DNA of 64,000 bases, from assembly GCA_041603235.1 (NCBI GenBank), contig JBFIES010000003.1:247040-311039 (forward strand), given 5' to 3'. Within the stretch, counting starts at the first letter, position 1; each line of letters opens with the position of its first letter. This DNA comes from Panacagrimonas sp041603235 (GTDB taxonomy: Bacteria > Pseudomonadota > Gammaproteobacteria > Nevskiales > Nevskiaceae). Shown piece by piece: positions 50,065 to 58,935 of this stretch. The position numbers and the translations under genes are program-made. Below the pieces are notes generated by a model. The model was not told the DNA's origin, did no database searches, and was given only the letters and a program-made list of their open reading frames with translations.

Positions 50065-51597
50065 ATGTACCTAATTCAGTTCAAGCGCGCCAGGCACAAG
50101 ACAGGGCAGGCCACCAGAAGCTGGTGCCGAGCTATGCTGATGGGCCTCACGTTGGCATTTGCCAGCCCATTGGCAAACGCTAGCCCTTGGCTCAATGTTG
50201 GTGACCGCGGCCTGCGCAGCGATGTGGAGCTGCTTGCATCTCATGGCCTGATCACTGGCCTAGTCACGACCTGGCCTATTCCGGCGGGCCAGCTTGAACC
50301 ACTGCTAGATCGTGATGTGCTGGCCGAGCAGGCAACGCATGTACGCAGAGCGGCAGCGCGTGTTCTGGATCACATCGGCTATCCGCAGAGCAGCGCCATC
50401 CGCCCGGTTCTTGATGTGCGGCTGGCGGAATCCGTGAACCTGGTACGCGGGTTCGGCCAGCTTGCACGGAGTGAGGTGGATGTACGCGCAGGCGCTGACT
50501 GGCAGAACAATCATTTTGCGGTGACGCTTAGAGCCGGTGTCCAGAGTGAGCGCGACGGCGAACAGCGGGTGGAGTCTCTGGACGGCACCTATCTCAATGC
50601 ACTTTGGGGCAACCTGCAGTTCTATGGTGGATGGGCAGACCAGTGGTACGGACCGGGGTGGAATTCCAGTCTGATCCTGTCCAACAACGCGCGACCGTTT
50701 CCAAAGATCGGCCTGATGCGAAACAATCCGGAGGCCTTTGAGAGTCGATGGCTGCGCTGGATGGGTCCGGTACAGTTCAATTTTTTCGTTGGGCTTCTCG
50801 ACGGCCCGCGCATCGACAGCAACACGCTGATCAGCGCTTTGCGTTTTGCCATGTCTCCTGTCGAGAACCTGGAATTTGTCATCACCCGCATGGCGCAATT
50901 TTGCGGAGCCAATCATCCCTGCAGGCCGGTCAACGTTGCTTTCAGCTTCAGCAACGATGATGAAAACCCCAACGATCCCAACGAGCAATCAACCGTTGAG
51001 TTCAAGTATCACGGCCGTGTGGGTGCCTTGAGTATCAGTCCGTACGCGCAGTTGATGAATGAGGACACGGGACCCTTCGCGCATTCCACCACGAGTTATC
51101 TCGGCGGCGTCAGTCTTGCTGCGCCCTGGGGTGAGCGGGGCATGCACTGGCGCGTAACTGCCGAGTATGCGGATTCGGTTTCCACGCGAAACTGGTTCAG
51201 CTTTGGAAAACGTGAGTACGGCATCGCCTACAACAATTTCGGATATACCGATGGCGCGAGGTACCGCGATCGCACGCTTGGATTCTCGCTGGATAGTGAT
51301 TCCAAGCTGTTTTCGATGGGCGCGTTGTTGGTGGACGTACGCGGCTGGCAGTATCGGCTCGCTTATCACAACGTCCGCATATCAACCCCACAACTGGCGC
51401 TCATGCAGGCCAATACGGGCTTTGTCCGTAACGTGGTGTCCGCTGAACCAGTCCAGTATGACCAGGTTGAGGCCGGTCTCAGCGTGCCCTGGCGCCGTTG
51501 GTCCTTTGGTTTGTCGCTGCGCGCACAGGACGACCAGATTCAGCCGGGGCAGGGCAGTGATGTTTCCGTTGAAGGTGGATTCAGTTACAGCTACTGA
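50065..51597 (+). CDS. Wzi-like outer-membrane beta-barrel (capsule assembly family)
   Basis: A 510-residue exported protein. A 40-residue N-terminal region contains the signal peptide (MLMGLTLAFASPLANA, perhaps with a later start near residue 24). The mature part begins SPWLNVGDRGLRSDVELLASHGLITGLVTTWPIP, a hallmark of the Wzi capsule-attachment family, and contains QFYGGWADQWYGPGWNSSL. The remainder has alternating amphipathic strands and ends in an aromatic residue (SYSY), as expected of an outer-membrane barrel. Wzi binds capsule polysaccharide to the surface, but no capsule genes are nearby; a more general role in surface glycan handling is possible. Confidence 0.8.
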   Translation: MYLIQFKRARHKTGQATRSWCRAMLMGLTLAFASPLANASPWLNVGDRGLRSDVELLASHGLITGLVTTWPIPAGQLEPLLDRDVLAEQATHVRRAAARVLDHIGYPQSSAIRPVLDVRLAESVNLVRGFGQLARSEVDVRAGADWQNNHFAVTLRAGVQSERDGEQRVESLDGTYLNALWGNLQFYGGWADQWYGPGWNSSLILSNNARPFPKIGLMRNNPEAFESRWLRWMGPVQFNFFVGLLDGPRIDSNTLISALRFAMSPVENLEFVITRMAQFCGANHPCRPVNVAFSFSNDDENPNDPNEQSTVEFKYHGRVGALSISPYAQLMNEDTGPFAHSTTSYLGGVSLAAPWGERGMHWRVTAEYADSVSTRNWFSFGKREYGIAYNNFGYTDGARYRDRTLGFSLDSDSKLFSMGALLVDVRGWQYRLAYHNVRISTPQLALMQANTGFVRNVVSAEPVQYDQVEAGLSVPWRRWSFGLSLRAQDDQIQPGQGSDVSVEGGFSYSY

Positions 51598-51618
51598 GTG
51601 CTTTGTTTCCGCTGTGCC

Positions 51619-53775
51619 TCAGGCTACTGCGCGCACCTCGACCTCAATGCCATTGAGCGCTGCATTGCCAGAAACCTCGTCCAGAAAGTTGTCGTCCGTC
51701 AGATCGTTGAGACTGACGCCTGCGTGATCATTGGCAATCTGCATCTGCGTTCCCGGCTGACCGTGGCCCCAGCCATGCGGTAAGCAAACCACGCCGCGCA
51801 TCATTTCTTCGCTATGCGAGACACTAACGCTCAGTTTCCCGGTCGGCGATTCAATACATGCGGTGTCGCCGTCCTGCAGATCTCTTTGCGTGGCGTCTTC
51901 AGGGTGAATCAGTAGCTGGCAGCGTTGCTTGCCTTTGACCAGCCGCTCAAAATTGTGCATCCACGAGTTGTTGCTGCGGATGTGGCGACGGCCGATCAGT
52001 TTTAGATGGCTGGGCTTCTCCGCGGCCAGCAAGGCTTGCGCACGGGCAACATCGGCGAGCATTTCCGGGACATCGCAGCGAATCTTTTTGTCTTGCGTGA
52101 AAAGCCTTTGGGGTAGGCAGGATTGCAGCGGACCAAGGTCAATGCCGTGCGGATGCTTCTTGAGCTTGGCCAGAGAGAGCTTCTGCGGCCCGGATTTGAG
52201 GCTGCCGTAGGGCCCCAGTCGCAAACCCAGGTTCAGAATTTGATCGGGCCGCAATTTCTGTCTGGCCAGCTTTGGCAAAGCCTTGACGCGTTTTGCGAGC
52301 GCTTGCTCAGGGTCTGAAAGCTTGCGGTAAGCGCTCGCCAGACCGTTGTAGATTTCCCAGTCATGCCGGGCACTGTCCGATTTTGGCATCAAGGCTGGTG
52401 ACCACCGGGTGGTGTTTCGCACTGCCAGGTGATGAAAGATCAGGTCGTAGTGATCGTGCTCCACTCCGCAAGTGGGCGGCAGAATGATATCGGCGTGGCG
52501 GGTTGTTTCGTTCAGATAAAAATCTATCGAGACCATGAATTCGAGATCGCCAAGCGCGCGATCCAGTTGCCGTCCGTTGGGCGTTGAAAGCACCGGATTG
52601 CCCGCAACCGTGACCAGCGCACGTACCTGTGCGTCTCCCGGCGTCAGGATTTCTTCTGCCAGTGCAGATACGGGCAACTCTCCGCCAAACTCCGGGAGGC
52701 CGCGCACGCGGCTCTGCCAAAGATTGAAGTGGCCGGGGCTGGCAAGTCCTTTGAGAAGATCGACAGCAGGCAGGGTAAACATGGCGCCGCCGGGGCGGTC
52801 CAGATTACCGCTGAGAATGTTGAGCAGATTGATGGCCCACTGGCACAGACTGCCGAAGCGCTGTGTGGACAGGCCCATTCGGCCATAGGCCACAGCGCTT
52901 TGTGCGGCGCAGAAATCACGGGTCATGCGGCGAATATCGTCGGCAGCAACGCCGGTCACCTTTGCTGCCGACTCCGCAGTGAAAGGCTGAACAATCTTCC
53001 GGATCGCATCGACACCACTGGCGATGGTTTCGAGAGTGCCCAATCTGATCAGGCCTTCATCGAACATGGTGCTGATCATGCTCAGCAGCAAAACCACATC
53101 ACTTCCGGGCTGTATGAAGTGGTGCTCGTCAGCGACCTCGGCAGTCTCGGTCCGGCGTGGATCAATCACGACCATCCGACCGCCCCTTTGCTTCAGCGCC
53201 TTGAGACGACCGCGGAAATTGGGAACCGTCATCAGGCTACCGTTGGAAGCCATGGGATTGGCGCCCATCACCAGGAAGTACTGTGTGCGGTCAATGTCAG
53301 GAATGGGCAACAGCAGTTGGTGGCCAAACATCCAGAAGGCGGCCAGGTGATGCGGCAGCTGGTCGACAGATGTTGCTGAGAATCGGTTTCGGGTTTTCAG
53401 CAAGCCCAGGAAGTTCTGCGCGTGAGTCAGATTGCCGTAGTTGTGTACGGAGGGATTGCCCTGGTAGACCGCAACGGCATTTGCCCCATGCTGGCCGCGA
53501 ATCTGATGCAGGCGCTCCGCAACCAATTCGAATGCAGCCTCCCAGGAGATGGGTTCCCACTTGTCACCGTTTCTGCGTATCGGTGTACGCAGCCGGTCCG
53601 GATCTTCGTGAATGTCCTTGAGCGCAACGGCCTTGGGGCAGATGTGCCCTTGAGAGAAGGGGTCGTTCTTGTCACCGCGAATGGCGGTGATCCTCTGAGC
53701 TTCTACCGTGTACTCCAGCCCGCAAATGGCTTCACACAGATTGCAGGCACCGTAATGAATGCTGGGCTGATCCAA
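51619..53775 (-). CDS. Molybdopterin-dependent oxidoreductase (formate dehydrogenase/nitrate reductase superfamily)
   Basis: A 718-residue cytoplasmic protein with an N-terminal 4Fe-4S site (C11-x2-C14-x3-C18-x27-C46), then bis-MGD-binding domains (VYQGNPSVHNYGN, VMGANPMASNGS, VIDPRRTETAEVADEHHF) and the C-terminal cap (DGDTACIESPTGKL, LPHGWGHGQPG). There is no Tat signal. The residue that coordinates Mo in formate dehydrogenases (Cys/Sec) is not obvious, so substrate is unknown. TTG 53775 after GCGAGGTGAGCC is the best start. No electron-transfer partner or cofactor gene is adjacent. Confidence 0.88.
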   Translation of the reverse strand: MDQPSIHYGACNLCEAICGLEYTVEAQRITAIRGDKNDPFSQGHICPKAVALKDIHEDPDRLRTPIRRNGDKWEPISWEAAFELVAERLHQIRGQHGANAVAVYQGNPSVHNYGNLTHAQNFLGLLKTRNRFSATSVDQLPHHLAAFWMFGHQLLLPIPDIDRTQYFLVMGANPMASNGSLMTVPNFRGRLKALKQRGGRMVVIDPRRTETAEVADEHHFIQPGSDVVLLLSMISTMFDEGLIRLGTLETIASGVDAIRKIVQPFTAESAAKVTGVAADDIRRMTRDFCAAQSAVAYGRMGLSTQRFGSLCQWAINLLNILSGNLDRPGGAMFTLPAVDLLKGLASPGHFNLWQSRVRGLPEFGGELPVSALAEEILTPGDAQVRALVTVAGNPVLSTPNGRQLDRALGDLEFMVSIDFYLNETTRHADIILPPTCGVEHDHYDLIFHHLAVRNTTRWSPALMPKSDSARHDWEIYNGLASAYRKLSDPEQALAKRVKALPKLARQKLRPDQILNLGLRLGPYGSLKSGPQKLSLAKLKKHPHGIDLGPLQSCLPQRLFTQDKKIRCDVPEMLADVARAQALLAAEKPSHLKLIGRRHIRSNNSWMHNFERLVKGKQRCQLLIHPEDATQRDLQDGDTACIESPTGKLSVSVSHSEEMMRGVVCLPHGWGHGQPGTQMQIANDHAGVSLNDLTDDNFLDEVSGNAALNGIEVEVRAVA

Positions 53776-53938
53776 GGCTCACCTCGCGTCTCTACAGAAA
53801 TTTAGTTGGCCCGATCCGGATGCCGGGCGCACGGCAATGACCACTGCTGCATCCTACGCTGTGGCCAAGGGCTTGCCCACATGTGAGCTCATTTGGCGGC
53901 ACAATACGCTGCGCTTATCCATAATTTTTGAACGAACA

Positions 53939-54391
53939 ATGAGCCAGCCGTTTCGCTTTTATTTCAGAGTTCGCTACGGCGAATGTGATGCACAGAAAGT
54001 TGTCTTCAATGCCCGCTACGGTGACTACACCGACATCTCCATCACCGAGTATTTCCGGGCCATTGGCTACGAGCAGGAAATGGTCTCTGCAGAGCTTGAT
54101 TTCCAGTTGGTTAAACAGACCACCCAATGGAAGGCGCCTGCACATTACGACGAGATTGTCGAAGCGCGCGTTGCCTGCACGCATACCGGCAACACCTCGT
54201 TCTCCTTGCAGGTGGCATTCCGTCTGGCTGGGACGGAGCAGCTGCTATGCGAGTGCGAGACGGTCTACGTGCTCATTGACAAGCATACGCAGGCCAAGCG
54301 ACCGCTCGATGATGAGTTGCGGCGGCGTTTGCAGGCTGGAGCGCCCGGCGTCGTTACCGATCACGCGGGATGGAGCAAGAAGCAGAACTGA
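53939..54391 (+). CDS. Acyl-CoA thioesterase, 4-hydroxybenzoyl-CoA thioesterase (YbgC-like) family
   Basis: A 150-residue hotdog-fold protein. The catalytic aspartate lies in VRYGECDAQKVVFNARYGDY, the 4HBT signature (D-x3-hydrophobic-x-N/Y). The ending and the 30-residue C-terminal tail are divergent. Hydrolyses a small or aryl acyl-CoA thioester, probably in the cytoplasm. ATG 53939 is chosen because the upstream part lacks family sequence. Divergent from the molybdopterin enzyme and convergent with an NTF2-like gene. Confidence 0.85.
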   Translation: MSQPFRFYFRVRYGECDAQKVVFNARYGDYTDISITEYFRAIGYEQEMVSAELDFQLVKQTTQWKAPAHYDEIVEARVACTHTGNTSFSLQVAFRLAGTEQLLCECETVYVLIDKHTQAKRPLDDELRRRLQAGAPGVVTDHAGWSKKQN

Positions 54392-54404
54392 TCGCGGTTC
54401 TGCT

Positions 54405-54902
54405 TCAGGCGGGCGCGCCTTCGGCATCGAGATCGGGGAGCTGCTTATAAAGACGCACACCTTGCTCGAGAAAGTCTCCCGTCACATAGGGGCACAAGGC
54501 TTTGCGGGTGGCAATGCGCCAGCCTTGGCCCTGTCGTACCAGTTCATCATGGTAGACAGCGGCGATCACCCAGTGATTGTGACTGCCGTCCTCCCGGATT
54601 TGCAGATGCACGGCATGGACTGGCGTGCGTGCGGTGGCGCGATCGCCATACAGCGAAGTGACTTGCGGGGACACCAAGTGCTGGGTCCAGTAGCAGCGGT
54701 CATGAAAATACTTGAACTGAGCCAGTCCTGCGGGCATGGAAAAATCAATGCGTTGGCCACGTAGCCGATAGAGGATGCTGGCATCGTCGGTGAAGGCGGC
54801 AGGCAACAAAGCGTCGTGCTGCTTTTCGTCGAAGGCGCGGGCCACGTCCCGTATGACTTGGGAAATTGCCAGATGATCCTGCGGTGATCCGATATCAGCC
54901 AT
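54405..54902 (-). CDS. NTF2/SnoaL-like protein (ring-hydroxylating dioxygenase beta-like fold)
   Basis: A 165-residue protein with the alpha-beta cone layout of the NTF2-like superfamily: an N-terminal helix pair (QDHLAISQVIRDVARAFDEKQHDALLPAAFTDDASI) and a sheet ending WRIATRKALCPYVTGDF. Such proteins are isomerases, small hydrolases, dioxygenase beta subunits or binding proteins. No catalytic pair can be assigned, and no dioxygenase alpha gene lies nearby. Confidence 0.72.
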   Translation of the reverse strand: MADIGSPQDHLAISQVIRDVARAFDEKQHDALLPAAFTDDASILYRLRGQRIDFSMPAGLAQFKYFHDRCYWTQHLVSPQVTSLYGDRATARTPVHAVHLQIREDGSHNHWVIAAVYHDELVRQGQGWRIATRKALCPYVTGDFLEQGVRLYKQLPDLDAEGAPA

Positions 54903-54926
54903 GACGCAGCTCCTCCTAGTAAATTC

Positions 54927-55394
54927 TCAACGCTTGGGTTTGAGCATGGTGCCCGTGCAGTTGGGCTCGCCGCATTTGCAGGCCCAGATTTCCTTCATGC
55001 GCTTGGTGTGGCGCTCTTCCAGCGTAATGCCGTAGTCGTAGGTGAGTTCGACACCCTTGCGTATCGGCTTGATGGTTTCGATGTAGATGCGGTCCTTCTT
55101 CTTCTTGCCTTTCTCATTTTCCTCAATGACGGCTTCGCAGTTTGGATCACAACTGTGATTGATCCAGCGCGCCGCATTGCCTTTCTTGTTGGCGTCAATG
55201 ATGTACTCATCGTTGAGCGTGAACAGGAAGGTGTGGCCCGAATCCGGAGCGCCCTCGGCCAGTTCATCGGCTTCTTCGTGTGTGCGAAGTTTGCCGCGGT
55301 ACTGCATAACGCGCGTGCCTGCCGGTAGCTTCTTGGCGGCGAAGACACCATTTCCATGAATGGGTGAACGTTTGACGTTGACGTGACGAGGCAT
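54927..55394 (-). CDS. SET-domain protein lysine methyltransferase with post-SET cysteine cluster
   Basis: A 155-residue protein that is almost entirely a SET domain: VKRSPIHGNGVFAAKKLPAGT (SAM-binding loop with GxG), ARWINHSCDPNCEAVI (NHSCxPN motif forming the active-site knot) and GVELTYDYG (catalytic Tyr). It ends with a post-SET-type cluster CKCGEPNCTGTML, whose three cysteines with the NHSC cysteine would bind one zinc. A lysine-rich insert EENEKGKKKKDR is unusual. SET enzymes methylate lysines, and bacterial ones target nucleoid or ribosomal proteins in the few known cases. Family is certain; substrate is unknown. Confidence 0.92.
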   Translation of the reverse strand: MPRHVNVKRSPIHGNGVFAAKKLPAGTRVMQYRGKLRTHEEADELAEGAPDSGHTFLFTLNDEYIIDANKKGNAARWINHSCDPNCEAVIEENEKGKKKKDRIYIETIKPIRKGVELTYDYGITLEERHTKRMKEIWACKCGEPNCTGTMLKPKR

Positions 55395-55539
55395 GTTCTA
55401 GGCAGAAATGAGTTCAGCGGGAATTGTGTCGCAGCAGGCCGGTGAATGCACGTGACAGCGGTGTGACCTACACGTCTGTCCCCCGTCATGACGGGTTAGT
55501 GCGCCAAACAACGCAAAGTCGTCAATGCAAGGCCCGAGC

Positions 55540-55998
55540 CTAAAAGATGCTGAAGGCGATGCCTGCAGCGAGGGTTTGTCCCAATTCATGAGCCGCTGCG
55601 ATGGCCTTGTCATCTGGGTCGCCCATGTGAATCAAGGGCTCTGCTACGCGCTTCCACTGATAACCCGATGCAATTCGCTCGAGCGCACGGACAGCACCGC
55701 TGCCATCGTTGCCGCAGGAGACAAACATGGCGTAAGGCAGACCAATGGTCTTGCCCTCCAGCGGATAGTAGGTGCGGTCCAGAAAATCCTTTACCGCACC
55801 CGACAGATACCCAAAGTTTTCAGGTGAACCCACGAGCAGGCCATCGGCCCATAGCAGGTCTTCTTCGCCGGTCTCGAATGCCGTCTGAAGCCGGACCTGC
55901 ACTTCGTCCTCCAACTCGGCTGCGCCCTGCGCAGCGGCTTCGGCCAGGCGTCGCGTACGGCCTGTCTGGGTGCTGTAGACAATCAGAAGGTGCTTCAT
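55540..55998 (-). CDS. Flavodoxin-like NAD(P)H-dependent oxidoreductase
   Basis: A 152-residue protein with the flavodoxin FMN phosphate loop (LIVYSTQTGRTRRLAEA) and second loop (GLLVGSPENFGYLSGAVKDFLDRTY), the pattern of the WrbA/NADPH-dependent FMN reductase group. ATG 55998 gives MKHLLIVYST; the longer frame reaches into the apbC promoter region. It is divergent from apbC. Likely an electron carrier or quinone reductase; the partner is unknown. Confidence 0.82.
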   Translation of the reverse strand: MKHLLIVYSTQTGRTRRLAEAAAQGAAELEDEVQVRLQTAFETGEEDLLWADGLLVGSPENFGYLSGAVKDFLDRTYYPLEGKTIGLPYAMFVSCGNDGSGAVRALERIASGYQWKRVAEPLIHMGDPDDKAIAAAHELGQTLAAGIAFSIF

Positions 55999-56100
55999 GT
56001 TGACATGCTGCGACAAGCAGACGCGTTTGTCTGCGTTTGGGTCATTCTGGGCGCAAGGCTTAGACTTCGCGCCCGACCTCTCCAAGCGCCTGTTTTATCC

Positions 56101-57183
56101 ATGCCCAATCTGACGATCGACACAATTCGCGCCGCTCTCAAGACCCACGTAGACCCGCTGGTTGGCAACAATCTGGTCGATGCAGGCGTGCTGGGTGATG
56201 TGCGGGTTGAAGCTGGTAGAGCGATCGTGGACATCGAACTGGGCTTTCCGGCGGCGGGATACCGTGATGAGCTGATTGCTGGCGTGCAGCAGACCCTGCT
56301 TGCGGCAACCGGGGCGTCCAGCGAGGTGCGAGTGAGCTGGAAAATTCAGAGCCACGGCGTACAGGCCAAGCTTCAGCCCTTGCAGACGGTCAAAAACATC
56401 ATCGCCGTAGCATCCGGCAAGGGCGGGGTGGGTAAGTCCACAGTAGCGGTCAATCTGGCCCTGGCACTGAAGGCCGAAGGCGCCCGGGTGGGCATATTGG
56501 ATGCCGATATTTACGGGCCCAGCCAGCCGCGCATGCTGGGCACCAGTGAAAAGCCGACCTCGCCAGACGGCAAGGTCATGCTGCCCATTCACGCTCATGG
56601 CATGCAGGCCATGAGCATCGGATTCCTCATTGATGAGGAGCAGCCGATGATCTGGCGCGGCCCTATGGCCACCCAGGCGCTGATGCAGCTTTTTGGTGAG
56701 ACCCGCTGGGACGAGATGGATTATCTGGTCGTCGACCTGCCGCCGGGCACTGGCGACATTCAGCTGACCCTGTCACAACGCATTCCGGTTTCCGGGGCGA
56801 TTGTGGTGACCACGCCTCAGGACATCGCACTGCTCGATGCACGCAAGGGCCTGCAGATGTTTCGCCGGGTAGAGGTGCCCATCCTTGGCCTGGTGGAAAA
56901 CATGAGCTTCTTCTGCTGTCCCAATTGCGGGCACCAGAGCGATATCTTTGGCACGGGCGGTGGGCAGTCCATGAGTGAACAATACGACGTGGAACTGATC
57001 GGCCGGGTGCCGCTGGATGCACAGATTCGCCAGCAGGCGGATAGCGGAATGCCTACGGTTGCCGCCGATCCGGAATCTGCGGTGTCTGCCATCTACCGGG
57101 ACATCGCCCGCAAAGCTGCGGCGCGCTTGGCACACGGGACCCCGGCAGACGCCTTCCCCGACATCGAGGTTGCTGAAGATTGA
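56101..57183 (+). CDS. apbC: Iron-sulfur cluster carrier ApbC/Mrp
   Basis: A 360-residue P-loop ATPase that carries and delivers 4Fe-4S clusters. An N-terminal MIP18-like domain (DUF59; about 1-85) leads to the deviant Walker A IIAVASGKGGVGKSTVAVNLALAL, Switch I/II region LVVDLPPGTGDIQLT and the cluster-binding CxxC (FFCCPNCGHQ, about 278-287). ATG 56101 matches family length. Its stop TGA shares one base with the next ATG. A plausible donor for the neighbouring Fe-S enzyme (51619-53775), but it serves the whole cell. Confidence 0.95.
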   Translation: MPNLTIDTIRAALKTHVDPLVGNNLVDAGVLGDVRVEAGRAIVDIELGFPAAGYRDELIAGVQQTLLAATGASSEVRVSWKIQSHGVQAKLQPLQTVKNIIAVASGKGGVGKSTVAVNLALALKAEGARVGILDADIYGPSQPRMLGTSEKPTSPDGKVMLPIHAHGMQAMSIGFLIDEEQPMIWRGPMATQALMQLFGETRWDEMDYLVVDLPPGTGDIQLTLSQRIPVSGAIVVTTPQDIALLDARKGLQMFRRVEVPILGLVENMSFFCCPNCGHQSDIFGTGGGQSMSEQYDVELIGRVPLDAQIRQQADSGMPTVAADPESAVSAIYRDIARKAAARLAHGTPADAFPDIEVAED

Positions 57184-57785
57184 TGCCCTCGCGCGCCAGC
57201 CTGACGATTCTGGCGCTGCTGTGTTTGTACGGGGGCTGGCAGAGCTGGCAGCAGCGGGAACTGCATCAGCCGCCGGGAGTGCTTGTCGATGCCCTGCCAC
57301 GGCAGGAGATGCTTGAGGTCCCGGTAGAGACTCTCAAGAAGCATGGGTTTGATCTGTTGCCGCAGGCTCGTTACGACATTGAGGCGCGTCTCCTGTCACG
57401 GGAGCGCTACTACCTGGGCGTTGGGGCCCGACTGGCGCCCCTGGATTTCGCGCTTGGGTGGGGTGTCATGTCCGACTCTGCCGTGCTGGACACAATCGAT
57501 GTTTCACAATCCGCGCGATATTTTCATGTCCGCTGGGAGAGACCACCCGTGGAGGCTGAGCAGATCATGCACAACTCAGCCAACGTACATTTGATTGCCG
57601 CAGACTCCAGTATCCAGCGCAGGCTTGATAGCATGCGGCCCGGGCAGCACATCCGCTTGCAGGGACTTCTGGTCAACGCACGTCGAGAAGAAGACGGCTG
57701 GCGCTGGAATACCTCGCTGAGCAGGACAGACAGCGGCGCCGGTGCCTGCGAGCTGATGTGGGTGCAGCAGGCAGACCTCCTATAA
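57183..57785 (+). CDS. Conserved hypothetical membrane-anchored protein between apbC and dcd
   Basis: A 200-residue protein with a short N-terminal hydrophobic segment (SLTILALLCLYGGW, uncleaved anchor or signal) and a soluble periplasmic-type domain. Characteristic phrases are DLLPQARYDIEARLLSRERYYL, DFALGWGVMSDSAVLDTIDVSQSARYFHVRW, SANVHLIAAD and WRWNTSLSRTDSGAGACELMWV. Proteins with this pattern occur widely in proteobacteria without assigned function. ATG 57183 overlaps the apbC stop by one base (TGATG), and dcd follows after 15 bp. Confidence 0.7.
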   Translation: MPSRASLTILALLCLYGGWQSWQQRELHQPPGVLVDALPRQEMLEVPVETLKKHGFDLLPQARYDIEARLLSRERYYLGVGARLAPLDFALGWGVMSDSAVLDTIDVSQSARYFHVRWERPPVEAEQIMHNSANVHLIAADSSIQRRLDSMRPGQHIRLQGLLVNARREEDGWRWNTSLSRTDSGAGACELMWVQQADLL

Positions 57786-57800
57786 CCAAGTACACAATCA

Positions 57801-58364
57801 ATGAGCATCAAATCCGACAGATGGATTCGCAGGATGGCCAGCCAGGGCATGATCGAGCCTTTCGAGGCCGGCCAGGTTCGAGAAAACGCGGCTGGCAAGA
57901 TCGTCAGTTACGGCGTCTCCAGCTACGGCTACGACGTGCGCTGTGCCGACGAGTTCAAGATTTTCACCAACATCAATTCCACGATTGTGGACCCCAAGGC
58001 TTTTGATCCCGGAAGTTTCGTGGACGTGAAAGCCGATGTCTGCATCATCCCGCCCAATTCATTTGCCCTGGCCCGGACGGTGGAGCTGTTTCGCATTCCG
58101 CGCCAGGTGCTGACCATCTGTCTTGGTAAAAGCACCTATGCGCGATGCGGGATCATCGTCAATGTCACCCCGCTGGAGCCCGAGTGGGAAGGGCACGTGA
58201 CCCTGGAATTTTCCAATACGACGCCGCTCCCTGCGAAGATTTACGCCAACGAGGGCGTGGCGCAGATGCTGTTCCTTGAATCTGATGAGGAATGCGAGAC
58301 CAGTTATCGGGATCGCGGTGGAAAATATCAGGGGCAGCGCGGCGTAACTTTGCCCAAGACCTGA
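57801..58364 (+). CDS. dcd: dCTP deaminase
   Basis: A 187-residue trimeric enzyme deaminating dCTP to dUTP for thymidylate synthesis. Conserved: SVSSYGYDVRCADEFKIF-type N-terminal region (YGVSSYGYDVRCADEF), the catalytic glutamate in VTPLEPEWEGHVTLEFSN and GVAQMLFL. It is close to full length (E. coli 193). The Mrp-dcd pairing is common in proteobacteria. Confidence 0.96.
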   Translation: MSIKSDRWIRRMASQGMIEPFEAGQVRENAAGKIVSYGVSSYGYDVRCADEFKIFTNINSTIVDPKAFDPGSFVDVKADVCIIPPNSFALARTVELFRIPRQVLTICLGKSTYARCGIIVNVTPLEPEWEGHVTLEFSNTTPLPAKIYANEGVAQMLFLESDEECETSYRDRGGKYQGQRGVTLPKT

Positions 58365-58529
58365 TATCCACGTGCCACCAATGAGCGAGCTAGTGCTGAA
58401 ATTGCTCAGGCTTGCTGGCCTTGTTGCGGTGGACCTGCGGGCTTGCTCAGGTGGCTGGAACACTGCGCGCGTGCTAAATACCTCTGCCAAGGCGGTGTCG
58501 GCATGCCGCAAACCTGTCTGGAGTTGGCT

Positions 58530-58913
58530 GTGAAACCAAGATTGCTCAAAACGAAACCTCTATTGGTGAGCGTCTTGCTGGCTGCAAGCCTCATCATGAG
58601 TGCGTGTGCGAGCAATCGAGTCATCGTGGATACCAAAGGTGTGGACGCCGCTGCCTATGAGCGTGACCGGGCTGAATGCGAGTCCTACGCTGCGCAGGTC
58701 AATACTGGCGGGCAGGTGGCCAGGAGCGCCGGGTTTGGGGCGGCGGTAGGTGCGGCCATTGCTGCGATCTTCGGCAACAGCGGTGACGTGGCGCGTGGAG
58801 CCGGCGCTGGCGGCGTGCTGGGCGGGGCCAAGGGCGCGGTCAAGGGCGACAACGAGAAGGAACAGGTTCTGCGAAATTGCCTGCGGGGTCGTGGTTATCG
58901 GGTATTGAATTGA
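58530..58913 (+). CDS. Glycine-zipper lipoprotein
   Basis: A 127-residue protein with a lipoprotein signal (LLVSVLLAASLIMSAC, lipobox ASLIMSAC), a short spacer, then a glycine-zipper region (ARSAGFGAAVGAAIAAIFG, GAGAGGVLGGAKGAVKG) that resembles membrane-inserting segments of Gly-zipper 2TM proteins. It ends CLRGRGYRVLN, a tail seen in this family. GTG 58530 follows GGAG by seven bases; an ATG at 58503 is an alternative that would lengthen the signal. Outer-membrane envelope role presumed. Confidence 0.75.
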   Translation: MKPRLLKTKPLLVSVLLAASLIMSACASNRVIVDTKGVDAAAYERDRAECESYAAQVNTGGQVARSAGFGAAVGAAIAAIFGNSGDVARGAGAGGVLGGAKGAVKGDNEKEQVLRNCLRGRGYRVLN

Positions 58914-58935
58914 GGACGGACTGAATCCCAGTTGT

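Noticed and set aside
58381..58529. Small gene between dcd and the glycine-zipper lipoprotein
   Set aside because: Short frames here lack ribosome sites and any recognisable sequence; the segment is best read as the lipoprotein's upstream region.
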